Below, one piece after another: positions 25,167-32,646 of a stretch of DNA of 64,000 nucleotides (positions are counted from its first letter, which is position 1; the number at the start of each line of letters is the position of its first letter). Under the pieces are notes generated by a model. That model saw nothing but the letters and a program-made list of their open reading frames with translations. It had not been told where the DNA came from and made no database searches. Both the position numbers and the translations under genes were made by a program. The stretch spans positions 144,410 to 208,409 of the forward strand of contig NZ_SADR02000013.1 in assembly GCF_004010325.2 (NCBI RefSeq), written 5' to 3'. Source of the DNA: Mesorhizobium sp. M00.F.Ca.ET.216.01.1.1 (GTDB taxonomy: Bacteria; Pseudomonadota; Alphaproteobacteria; Rhizobiales; Rhizobiaceae).

Positions 25167-26438
25167 ATGACTGCTCTTGCCAAGAACGACATCATCGCCC
25201 GTGCCGTCGAGGTGCTCAGGGAAAACGACCACGGCGCCTACACCATCCCGACGAAGGGCCTCTACCCGTTTCAGTGGAACTGGGACTCCTGCCTCACAGC
25301 GCTCGGTCTTGCGCACTATGACGAGGCGCGGGCATGGACCGAGATCGAGACGCTGTTCGCGCACCAGTGGCCGGACGGCATGGTGCCGCACATCGTCTTC
25401 CATGTCTGGAGCGACGGCTATTTTCCTGGACCCGAGGTCTGGCGGACCGGTCGCCCGACGGCCACTTCAGGCATCACCCAGCCGGCTGTTGCCGGCTTTG
25501 CCGTGCGCCGCCTGTTCGACCGGGCAAGCGACAAGAAGCTGGCGACGGAGCGTGCCCGCGCACTGCTGCCGAAGATCGATGCCTGGCATCGCTGGTTCTA
25601 CGAGAACCGCGACCCCAAGGGCGAAGGGCTGGTCGCCATCATTCATCCCTGGGAGTCCGGCCGTGACAATTCGATCGATTGGGACGACGCCTTCGAGCGC
25701 GTGCCGACCGAAGGCGTCGAGCCCTACACCCGCCGCGACATCCTGCATGCCGACCCGGCGCATCGCCCGACAAGAGCGCAATACGACCGCTACCTGTGGC
25801 TGGTGCAGCATTTCCGCGGGCTCGGCTGGGACAATGCCCGGCTGCATGACGCCTCGCCTTTCCAGATCGTCGATCCCGGCTTCAATGCCATCCTGATCCG
25901 CGCCGCGGCCGATCTTGCCGATCTCGCCGAAGCGCTGGGCGAGGGCGAGATCGCCATTGCCAATCGCGCCCGCGCCAAAAAAGGCCTCGCGGCGATGGAG
26001 CGGCTGTGGAGCGATGCGCACGGCCAGTATCTTTGCCTCGACCGCATCACAGGAAGACTGGTCGACAGCGCCTCCGTCGGCGGCATCCTGCCCGCCTTCG
26101 CGGCCGTCCCGAAGGCCCGTGCCGCGGCAATCGCCGCAACCGTGGAGCGCCTTGCCGGGAAGGCTCGTCACGTCGTGCCGTCGCATGATCCCGACGATCC
26201 GCGCTTCGATGCCAAGCGCTACTGGCGCGGCCCGGTCTGGCTGGTGGTCAACTACATGATCACCGACGGTCTTGCCGCCGCCGGCCATGCTGAAGCTGCC
26301 AAGCGCATCACCCAGTCCAGTCTCGACCTGATCAGCGAAAGCGGCTTTGCCGAATATTACGACCCGCTCACCGGCGAACCGCTCGGTGGCGGCCGCTTCA
26401 CCTGGACGGCGGCAATGGTGATCGAGTTCTTGCGCTGA
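25167..26438 (+). CDS. GH63-like (MGH1-type) glycoside hydrolase
   Basis: 423 residues, (alpha/alpha)6-barrel type. Recognisable blocks: PFQWNWDSCLTALGLAHYDEARAW, QWPDGMVPHIVF, the YFPGPEVW tract, HPWESGRDNS, and near the end RYWRGPVWLVVNYMI with RFTWTAA. These resemble mannosylglycerate/glucosylglycerate hydrolases of GH63, which release the hexose from glycerate-linked compatible solutes. No signal peptide, so it would act on the imported sugar in the cytoplasm. It begins 16 bp after the ATPase gene and is clearly part of the operon. Substrate assignment is inference. Confidence 0.8.
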   Translation: MTALAKNDIIARAVEVLRENDHGAYTIPTKGLYPFQWNWDSCLTALGLAHYDEARAWTEIETLFAHQWPDGMVPHIVFHVWSDGYFPGPEVWRTGRPTATSGITQPAVAGFAVRRLFDRASDKKLATERARALLPKIDAWHRWFYENRDPKGEGLVAIIHPWESGRDNSIDWDDAFERVPTEGVEPYTRRDILHADPAHRPTRAQYDRYLWLVQHFRGLGWDNARLHDASPFQIVDPGFNAILIRAAADLADLAEALGEGEIAIANRARAKKGLAAMERLWSDAHGQYLCLDRITGRLVDSASVGGILPAFAAVPKARAAAIAATVERLAGKARHVVPSHDPDDPRFDAKRYWRGPVWLVVNYMITDGLAAAGHAEAAKRITQSSLDLISESGFAEYYDPLTGEPLGGGRFTWTAAMVIEFLR

Positions 26439-26454
26439 GCGTAAGACCACCCTT

Positions 26455-26481
26455 CCTTCTCCCACAAGAGAGGGGAGAAGG
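26455..26481. terminator. Hairpin between convergent genes
   Basis: CCTTCTCCC (26455-26463) and GGGAGAAGG (26473-26481) form a perfect 9-bp stem between the glycosidase gene and the opposing aldolase gene; resembles common rhizobial intergenic palindromes and could end both transcripts. Confidence 0.5.
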
Positions 26482-26519
26482 AGAGCCGCACCTGGCTGCA
26501 ACGCCGGCGTCAGCTGGCG

Positions 26520-27584
26520 CTAGCCGAACTTCGGATCGAGACTGCCCGATTTGTAACGCTTGGCCATTTCCGACAGCGGCAGCGGCTTGATCTTCGGCGC
26601 ATTGCCGGCGGTACCGAACTGCTCGAACCGCTCCTTGCACAGCTTCCTCATGGCGGCCATCGCCGGCGTCAGGTATTTGCGCGGGTCGAACTCCGAAGGG
26701 TTCTCGGTCAGCACCTTGCGGATGGCACCGGTCAGCGCCATGCGGTTGTCGGTGTCGATGTTGATCTTGCGCACGCCGTGCTTGATGCCGCGCTGAATCT
26801 CCTCGACCGGCACGCCCCATGTCGGCTTCATCTGGCCGCCATATTTGTTGATGATCTCCTGCAGCTCTTCCGGCACCGAGGACGAGCCGTGCATGACGAG
26901 GTGCATGTTCGGCAGGCGGCGGTGAATCTCCTCGATGACGTTCATGGCGAGCACGGCGCCATCGGGCTTGCGTGAGAACTTGTAGGCGCCGTGGCTGGTG
27001 CCCATGGCGACGGCCAGCGCATCGACATGGGTGTCGCGCACGAACTGCTCGGCCTGCACGGGGTCGGTCAGCAACTGATCGTGGCTGATGGTGCCCTCGA
27101 CGCCATGGCCGTCTTCCTGTTCGCCGCCGCCCATCTCCAGCGATCCGAGAACGCCGATCTCGCCTTCCACCGAAACGCCGCCCCAATGCGCCATGTTGGC
27201 GACGCGGCGCGTAATGCCCGAATTATAGCCGTAGTCGGCCGGTGTCTTGCCGTCTTCCTTCAGCGACCCATCCATCATCACCGAGGTGAAGCCGTACTGG
27301 ATCGCGGTAACGCAGGTGGCCTCGTTGTTGCCGTGGTCGAGATGCATGCAGACCGGGATGTCGGGATGGATTTCGACCAGCGCGTCGATCAGCTTGGCCA
27401 GCACGACATCGTTGGCATAGGCACGCGCCCCGCGGCTCGCCTGCAGGATGACCGGCGACTTGGTCTCTTCGGCGGCCTCCATGATGGCGAGGCCCTGTTC
27501 CATATTGTTCATGTTGAAGGCAGGCACGCCATAGCCGTGTTCGGCGGCATGGTCGAGCAATTGTCTCAGTGTGATGCGAGCCAC
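26520..27584 (-). CDS. fba: Class II fructose-bisphosphate aldolase
   Basis: 354 residues, the CbbA-like form. The zinc ligand block is VCMHLDHGNNEAT; other family segments are VMMDGSLKEDG, VEGEIGVLGSLEMGGGEQED, LAVAMGTSHGAYKF and INIDTDNRMALTGAIR. Cleaves fructose-1,6-bisphosphate to triose phosphates in glycolysis/gluconeogenesis. Start is GTG at 27584, fixed by GGGAG 8 nt upstream. It stands alone on the minus strand after ribH2. Confidence 0.95.
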   Translation of the reverse strand: MARITLRQLLDHAAEHGYGVPAFNMNNMEQGLAIMEAAEETKSPVILQASRGARAYANDVVLAKLIDALVEIHPDIPVCMHLDHGNNEATCVTAIQYGFTSVMMDGSLKEDGKTPADYGYNSGITRRVANMAHWGGVSVEGEIGVLGSLEMGGGEQEDGHGVEGTISHDQLLTDPVQAEQFVRDTHVDALAVAMGTSHGAYKFSRKPDGAVLAMNVIEEIHRRLPNMHLVMHGSSSVPEELQEIINKYGGQMKPTWGVPVEEIQRGIKHGVRKINIDTDNRMALTGAIRKVLTENPSEFDPRKYLTPAMAAMRKLCKERFEQFGTAGNAPKIKPLPLSEMAKRYKSGSLDPKFG

Positions 27585-27660
27585 CCAATAGTCTCCCGTA
27601 TCTGGTTTCGAGCGCAGCGTTGCGGGCTGCCCGGTTGCCGTTCAGCCATCGATGCTTCTG

Positions 27661-27735
27661 GCCGGATTTCGGTGCAACCGCAACAGTCACAAGGCTTCGG
27701 CTGGTGCAATTCTTGTTGCAGCGCTGAAATCCGGC
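27661..27735. repeat. Long imperfect inverted repeat between ribH2 and fba
   Basis: GCCGGATTTC (27661-27670) and GAAATCCGGC (27726-27735) are perfect 10-bp arms; TGCAAC and GTTGCA extend the stem inside. No T-run. It lies 21 bp downstream of the ribH2 stop. Confidence 0.55.
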
Positions 27736-27756
27736 ATTTCCAATGGTCGATGGATC

Positions 27757-28230
27757 TCACGCCGCGATCTGTTCGCGCGCGGCCAGGATCTGCACGCAGG
27801 CATTGGCCGCTTCCTTGCCCTTGACCTGGAAGTGCTCGAAGAAGAAGCGGTGATGGTCGGCGCTGTCATGGTAGTTGTGCGGCGTGAGCACCGCTGAAAG
27901 CACCGGCACGCCGGTCGACAGCTGCACGTTCATCATGCCGTCGATGACGGCGCTTGCCACGAACTCGTGCCGGTAGATGCCGCCGTTGACGACGAACGCT
28001 GCACCCAGGATCGCGGCATAGCGGTCGGTCCCAGCCAGCGTCTTTGCGTGCAGCGGAATCTCGTATGCGCCCGGCACGTCGAAGACATCGACGGCGAAGC
28101 GGTTCTCCCCGAGCACGGCCAGTTCCGCCTTGAATGCCTCGACGCACTGGTCGACGATATCGGCGTGCCAGCGCGCGCGAATGACGGCAATGCGGGAAGT
28201 TTCATAGTCCTTGGGGGAATGCTGATTCAT
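27757..28230 (-). CDS. ribH2: 6,7-dimethyl-8-ribityllumazine synthase, RibH2 type
   Basis: 157 residues. Condenses 5-amino-6-ribitylaminouracil with dihydroxybutanone phosphate in riboflavin synthesis. Signatures: IAVIRARWHADIVDQC, FDVPGAYEIPLHAK, GAAFVVNGGIYRHEFV and a His-rich segment YHDSADHHRFFFEHF, close to the RibH2 isoforms of Brucella and Mesorhizobium, which are decameric and separate from the housekeeping RibH1. GGAAGGA precedes ATG 28230. An FMN riboswitch and a promoter stand upstream, so expression should drop when FMN is plentiful. Confidence 0.93.
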   Translation of the reverse strand: MNQHSPKDYETSRIAVIRARWHADIVDQCVEAFKAELAVLGENRFAVDVFDVPGAYEIPLHAKTLAGTDRYAAILGAAFVVNGGIYRHEFVASAVIDGMMNVQLSTGVPVLSAVLTPHNYHDSADHHRFFFEHFQVKGKEAANACVQILAAREQIAA

Positions 28231-28313
28231 GCGTCCATCCTTCCGTTTCGAACCAGGATCAGGACGCACGATACGGAGTCCCGGCCGTGAAAAAGCGGGC
28301 CGTTTTCCGTTCG

Positions 28314-28448
28314 TTCTCTTTCATCCGGACTATAACCGTCGGCTCCGGAATCACACCGGATCTGCTGACCTTTCCGAAAACTCGAAAAGCGCTCGCGGGC
28401 TTGGGCCGAGACCCTTACCGCCGGTGGGGACTTTCACCCCGCCCTGAG
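28314..28448 (-). promoter_or_regulatory. FMN riboswitch (RFN element) controlling ribH2
   Basis: Read on the minus strand, the conserved RFN blocks occur in order: AGGGCGGGGTGAAAGTCCCC, ACCGGCGGTAA, GCCCGCGAGCG, GGTCAGCAGATCCGGTG, ATTCCGGAGCCGACGG and TTATAGTCCGGATGAAAGAGA. The aptamer ends about 84 nt before the ribH2 start. A CCCGCTTTTT stretch follows it, compatible with transcriptional or translational control. Confidence 0.95.
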
Positions 28449-28462
28449 AACATTGACGCGCT

Positions 28463-28491
28463 TGTATGGAAGGGCAGGGCGCTGCTGTCAA
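28463..28491 (-). promoter_or_regulatory. Sigma-70 promoter of the riboswitch-ribH2 transcript
   Basis: TTGACA at 28491-28486, 17-bp spacer, CATACA at 28468-28463, placing the start site just before the RFN element. Fits the rhizobial housekeeping consensus well. Confidence 0.65.
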
Positions 28492-28721
28492 TCGCCGCTA
28501 GGGCCGCATTTGGGGGTAGATGTAAGATAGGATCATCGGCGACCGGGAAACATCGCCTTCAGGCATTCATGCGACGTCCCCGTGGTGTTCCGTGGCTTCC
28601 ACCTGTTGATGACTGTAGCGCTCATACCGAATGCACCGCACTACGGCATTCGCCTGCTTGGATGATGACGCGACCGGCGTATGATTAGAAGTATCCGGCA
28701 AGGACATTTCGGGAGGATGGG

Positions 28722-30362
28722 ATGGGCAATCCCTATGAACAGGACCTCGACAGGAATCCGGCCAACCACCAGCCGCTGACGCCACTCACCTATCTGGAGC
28801 GGGCGGCAAAGACTTTCCCCGACCATGTCGCCATCATCCATGGCCGCCAGCAAACCACCTATCGCGATTTTTGGCGCCAGTCTCTGAAGTTTGCTTCGGC
28901 GCTGCAAAAGCACGGCATCGGCAAGGGTGATACAGTCACGGTGATGCTGTCGAATACGCCGCCGATGCTGGAGGCGCATTTCGGCGTGCCGATGTCCAAG
29001 GCGGTCCTGCATTCGCTCAACACCCGCCTCGACGCCGCGGTCATCGCTTTCCAGCTCGACCATGCCGAAACGAAAGTACTTCTCGTCGATCGCGAATTCG
29101 CCGGCGTCGTCAGGGACGCACTGGCGCTGGCCAAGGTGAAGCCGCTCGTCATCGACTATGACGATCCCGAATACGCCGCCGATGCTCCCTATCCGAAAGG
29201 CGAGTGGATCGGCACACTCGACTACGAGGACTTTGTCGCCGGCGGCGACGAGGATTTCGCCTGGTCGATGCCCGATGACGAATGGGACGCCATCTCGCTC
29301 AACTACACCTCCGGCACCACAGGCAATCCGAAGGGCGTCGTCAACCACCATCGCGGGGCGGCGCTGATGGCCTACGCCAACACCATCCATGCCGGCATGG
29401 CCAAGCATGCAGTCTACCTGTGGACGCTGCCGATGTTCCACGCCAACGGCTGGTGCTTTCCGTGGACGCTGGCCGTGCAGGCCGGCACCCATGTCTGCCT
29501 GCGCTGGGTGCGATCGAAGCCGATCTACGACGCCATCGCCGATCACGGTGTCACCCATCTCTGTGGCGCGCCGATCGTCATGTCGGTGCTGATCAACGCC
29601 AAAGACGAGGACAAGCGTGAATTCCCGCAGACGGTCATCTTCAACACCGCGGCGGCGCCGCCGCCGGAGTCCGTTCTGTCGGGCATGGCCGATGCCGGCT
29701 TCGTCGTCACCCATCTCTACGGCCTGACGGAGACCTATGGCCCGGCGGTGGTCAATGAATGGCATGGCGAATGGGACAGGCTGGAGAAGGGCTCGAGAGC
29801 GGCGAAAAAGGCCAGGCAGGGCGTGCGCTATGCCGCGCTCGAAGACCTAACGGTGATGGAACCAGCAACGATGCAAAGGACGCCGGTCGACGGCGAAACC
29901 ATCGGCGAGGTGATGTTCCGCGGCAATATCGTCATGAAGGGCTATCTGAAGAACCGCAAGGCGACCGACGAGGCCTTCGCCGGCGGCTGGTTCCACTCCG
30001 GCGATCTCGGCGTCATGCATCCAGACGGCTACATCCAGCTCAAGGACCGCTCCAAGGACATCATCATCTCAGGCGGCGAGAACATCTCCTCGATCGAGGT
30101 CGAGGAGGCGCTCTACAAGCATCCAGCGGTCGCCTCCTGCGGTGTTGTTGCGAGATCCGACGACAAATGGGGCGAGGTGCCGATCGCCTATGTCGAGCTG
30201 AAGCCGGGCAAGACGGCGACCGAGGCTGAGATCATCGAGCACTGCCGCGGGCTGCTTGCCCGCTACAAGATGCCGAAGGCGGTGATCTTCGCCGAAATCC
30301 CGAAGACCTCGACCGGGAAAATCCAGAAGTTCCGGTTGAGAGAAATGGCCAACGGCGTCTGA
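28722..30362 (+). CDS. AMP-forming acyl-CoA synthetase
   Basis: 546 residues of the ANL superfamily. Motifs: P-loop YTSGTTGNPKGVVNHHRG, LYGLTETYGP, GWFHSGDLGVMHPDGYIQLKDRSKDIIISGGENIS, and the catalytic Lys region KTSTGKIQKFRLRE. Length and sequence resemble medium-chain fatty-acyl-CoA and 3-methylmercaptopropionyl-CoA (DmdB-like) ligases. GGGAGG precedes ATG 28722. It stands alone, divergent from ribH2; the acid substrate cannot be decided from sequence. Confidence 0.9.
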   Translation: MGNPYEQDLDRNPANHQPLTPLTYLERAAKTFPDHVAIIHGRQQTTYRDFWRQSLKFASALQKHGIGKGDTVTVMLSNTPPMLEAHFGVPMSKAVLHSLNTRLDAAVIAFQLDHAETKVLLVDREFAGVVRDALALAKVKPLVIDYDDPEYAADAPYPKGEWIGTLDYEDFVAGGDEDFAWSMPDDEWDAISLNYTSGTTGNPKGVVNHHRGAALMAYANTIHAGMAKHAVYLWTLPMFHANGWCFPWTLAVQAGTHVCLRWVRSKPIYDAIADHGVTHLCGAPIVMSVLINAKDEDKREFPQTVIFNTAAAPPPESVLSGMADAGFVVTHLYGLTETYGPAVVNEWHGEWDRLEKGSRAAKKARQGVRYAALEDLTVMEPATMQRTPVDGETIGEVMFRGNIVMKGYLKNRKATDEAFAGGWFHSGDLGVMHPDGYIQLKDRSKDIIISGGENISSIEVEEALYKHPAVASCGVVARSDDKWGEVPIAYVELKPGKTATEAEIIEHCRGLLARYKMPKAVIFAEIPKTSTGKIQKFRLREMANGV

Positions 30363-30452
30363 GGGCGCCTGACTGCCCATCGGAAAATGTCTGTACGGCT
30401 GTTCGCCCTCAGGGCTTCACCGCGCTGACCGTTCCCGCCAAATAGTGTCAAC

Positions 30453-30540
30453 ATCTGTCACCAGTCGTGCAGGCCGGCCAACGTGTGTGTTGACAGATGA
30501 CGGATTTCAAATTATGAGTGACGAAATTCAAAATTCGTCA
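30453..30540. promoter_or_regulatory. Inverted repeats upstream of the TetR-family gene
   Basis: TGACGAA (30519-30525) and TTCGTCA (30534-30540) form a palindrome 22 bp before the tetR start. Further up, ATCTGTCA (30453-30460) and TGACAGAT (30491-30498) form a second inverted pair. The zone is AT-rich and is the likely operator region for the efflux operon. Confidence 0.55.
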
Positions 30541-30562
30541 TTCGTAACTTGGCCAATGAAAA

Positions 30563-31171
30563 ATGCTTGAGACCTTAGACATCAGCGCCGACCCGACCAG
30601 GCAGGAGAACGTGACGCGCATCCTCGATTGCGCGGAGCGATTGTTCCGCCACTACGGCTACGGCAAGACCAACGTCGCCGACATAGCGCGCGAGCTCGGC
30701 ATGTCTACGGCCAACATCTACCGTTTTTTCGGGTCCAAGGTCGAAATCCACCAGGCCGTCTGCGGCCGCATGCTCGCTACTTGCTATCGGCTGACCTACG
30801 AGGCCTGCCACAGTCCCGGCACCGCCAGCGAAAAGCTTCGCCGCTACGTGCAGACGCATTATCAGTGGACCCGCGACACCATGCTCGACCAGGAGAAGGT
30901 GCACGAGATGGTCATCGTTGCCATTGAGCGCGATTGGCACGTTATCGAGAAGCATATCGACAGCATCCAAGACTTGGTGGCCGAGGTGATCCGCGAGGGT
31001 ATTGCGACAGGCGAGTTTGCCGACCGGGATCCGGTCGCCGCTTCGCGGTGTTTCGGCGCCGCCATCATCAGCCTCTGTCATCCGCAAATGGTGGCCCAAT
31101 GTGCCGCCAAGAATAACCGGGCGATGCCGGACGAGCTTATCGAGTTCGTGATCGGGGCCTTGAAGAAATAA
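30563..31171 (+). CDS. TetR-family regulator of the RND efflux genes
   Basis: 202 residues. N-terminal DNA-binding region RILDCAERLFRHYGYGKTNVADIARELGMSTANIYRFFGSK; the remainder is a ligand domain with TetR_C-like helices. ATG 30563 lies in an AT-rich leader next to palindromes. It is followed on the same strand by genes for a membrane-fusion lipoprotein and an RND pump, and probably represses them together with itself. Confidence 0.9.
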   Translation: MLETLDISADPTRQENVTRILDCAERLFRHYGYGKTNVADIARELGMSTANIYRFFGSKVEIHQAVCGRMLATCYRLTYEACHSPGTASEKLRRYVQTHYQWTRDTMLDQEKVHEMVIVAIERDWHVIEKHIDSIQDLVAEVIREGIATGEFADRDPVAASRCFGAAIISLCHPQMVAQCAAKNNRAMPDELIEFVIGALKK

Positions 31172-31231
31172 CCGTTGCCGCCCGCAGGGCGTCGATTTCC
31201 AGTTCATCCCCCACAGTTTGGGAGTACGCAA

Positions 31232-32392
31232 GTGTCTTTGTCGAAGTCCATCACCAAGAGGCTGCCTGCCGCCGGCCTGGCGCTGATCGCCGTTGCGGCG
31301 CTCGGGCTCGCCGGCTGTTCGCAAGAGAAAGCGGAAGTCAAGGATATCATTCGGCCGGTCAAGGTCGTCCAGATAGCCCAGGCGAATGACACCCGTGAGC
31401 TGTCCTACTCCGGATCGGTCCGCGCCCGCACCGAGATGAATCTTGGCTTTCGCGTCAATGGCAAGATCACCGAGCGCCTTGCCGATATCGGCCAGCGCGT
31501 GAAGCCGGGCGATGTTCTCGCCCGCATCGATCCCGCCGACTACGAGCTTTCGGTCAGGAGCGCTGAGGCCGGTCTCGACGCCGCCGAGCGTCAGGTCGAG
31601 ACAGTGGACCTTACCCGCAAGCGCGCCGAACAGCTGTTTGCCAAGAACTTTACGTCGAAGTCGCAGCTCGAACAGGCGACGCTCAGCTACAATCAGGCGG
31701 TTGCGACGCGCGACTCTGCCCGCTCGCAGCTTGCCCAGGCGAAAAACCAGGTCGGCTATACCGATCTCAAGGCAGGCCAGAATGGCATCGTCACTGCGAT
31801 CAATGCCGATGTCGGCCAGGTGGTCGGCGCCGGCACGCCGGTGATGACGGTTGCCGTCGACGGCGAGAAGGAAGTTCTGATCGCCGTTCCGGAAACGGAT
31901 ATTGCCGATTTCAAGCCGGGTAAGGTCGTCAAGGCGAGCTTCTGGTCCGACGATGCACTGACGCTCAATGGCAAGGTTCGTGAAGTCGCCGGCAGCGCCG
32001 ATCAGCAGTCGCGCACCTTTGCCGTTCGCGTCAGCCTGCCCAACGATCAGCGCGTGCTGCTCGGCATGACCGCAAACATTGAAGCCTCGGCGGACAACAA
32101 CAGTCCGCAACGCGTGTCGATCCCGCTGAGCGCGCTGGCGCAAAAGGATGGCCAGTCGATCGTCTGGACCGTCGATCGCAGCGGCGACACCGTTCATGAG
32201 CGCACGGTCAAGGTCGCCGAGTTCACCGCCGACGGCGTGCGCGTCGCCGAAGGATTGAAGCCTGGCGATGTCGTCGTAGCCGCAGGTACGCAGTTCATGA
32301 CCGAAAACCTCAAGGTCAAGCTTGCCGGCGATGCAACGCAACAGTCCGCATCCGCGGATGATGAAAGCGATGCCGCCAGGCGCGTGCGCTGA
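31232..32392 (+). CDS. RND efflux membrane-fusion lipoprotein
   Basis: 386 residues from a GTG at 31232, chosen because GGGAG lies 7 nt before it; the open frame to 31175 has no RBS. Lipobox LGLAGC with the acylated Cys about residue 29. HlyD-type core: SGSVRARTEMNLGFRVNGKI (barrel-sandwich), a coiled-coil hairpin (about residues 100-160, AGLDAAERQVETVDLTRKRAEQLFA), then GQNGIVTAINADVGQVVGAG. It links the RND pump to an outer-membrane channel not encoded here. Confidence 0.92.
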   Translation: MSLSKSITKRLPAAGLALIAVAALGLAGCSQEKAEVKDIIRPVKVVQIAQANDTRELSYSGSVRARTEMNLGFRVNGKITERLADIGQRVKPGDVLARIDPADYELSVRSAEAGLDAAERQVETVDLTRKRAEQLFAKNFTSKSQLEQATLSYNQAVATRDSARSQLAQAKNQVGYTDLKAGQNGIVTAINADVGQVVGAGTPVMTVAVDGEKEVLIAVPETDIADFKPGKVVKASFWSDDALTLNGKVREVAGSADQQSRTFAVRVSLPNDQRVLLGMTANIEASADNNSPQRVSIPLSALAQKDGQSIVWTVDRSGDTVHERTVKVAEFTADGVRVAEGLKPGDVVVAAGTQFMTENLKVKLAGDATQQSASADDESDAARRVR

Positions 32393-32619
32393 CGGCCAAA
32401 CAAGTGAAAAAACGGCTTTTCATCGCACCGGCGTGAGTCGCGAGGTCAAGCTGTTCACGGTTTCCGGGCGGCAGGCGCCCGATTGTCGAGACGCTGGTCG
32501 ATGTAACCCCCACATCGGTTCTCGCGTCCCACCGCGATGAGTGTCTCTCCGCTCGGAGAGCCTCGCCGCCCGGAAGCCAGCATCGGAAATTCCGTGAGCA
32601 CGCCACGCGCGTGCGCTGA
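32393..32619. repeat. 227-bp segment with 13-bp direct repeats, inserted between MFP and RND genes
   Basis: GCGCGTGCGCTGA occurs at 32380-32392 (containing the MFP stop codon) and again at 32607-32619. Inside, GGTTTCCGGGCGGC (32459-32472) and GCCGCCCGGAAGCC (32565-32578) are inverted repeats with one mismatch. No ORF. The look is of a small non-coding element flanked by a duplicated target. Confidence 0.45.
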
Positions 32620-32646
32620 TGATCAATTTGGAATGGACTGACGCCG

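Noticed and set aside
30575..32341. 588-residue open frame on the minus strand
   Set aside because: Shadow of the TetR and membrane-fusion genes: it covers two genes with clear families and RBSs, and its translation is His/Asp/Arg-rich low-complexity text.
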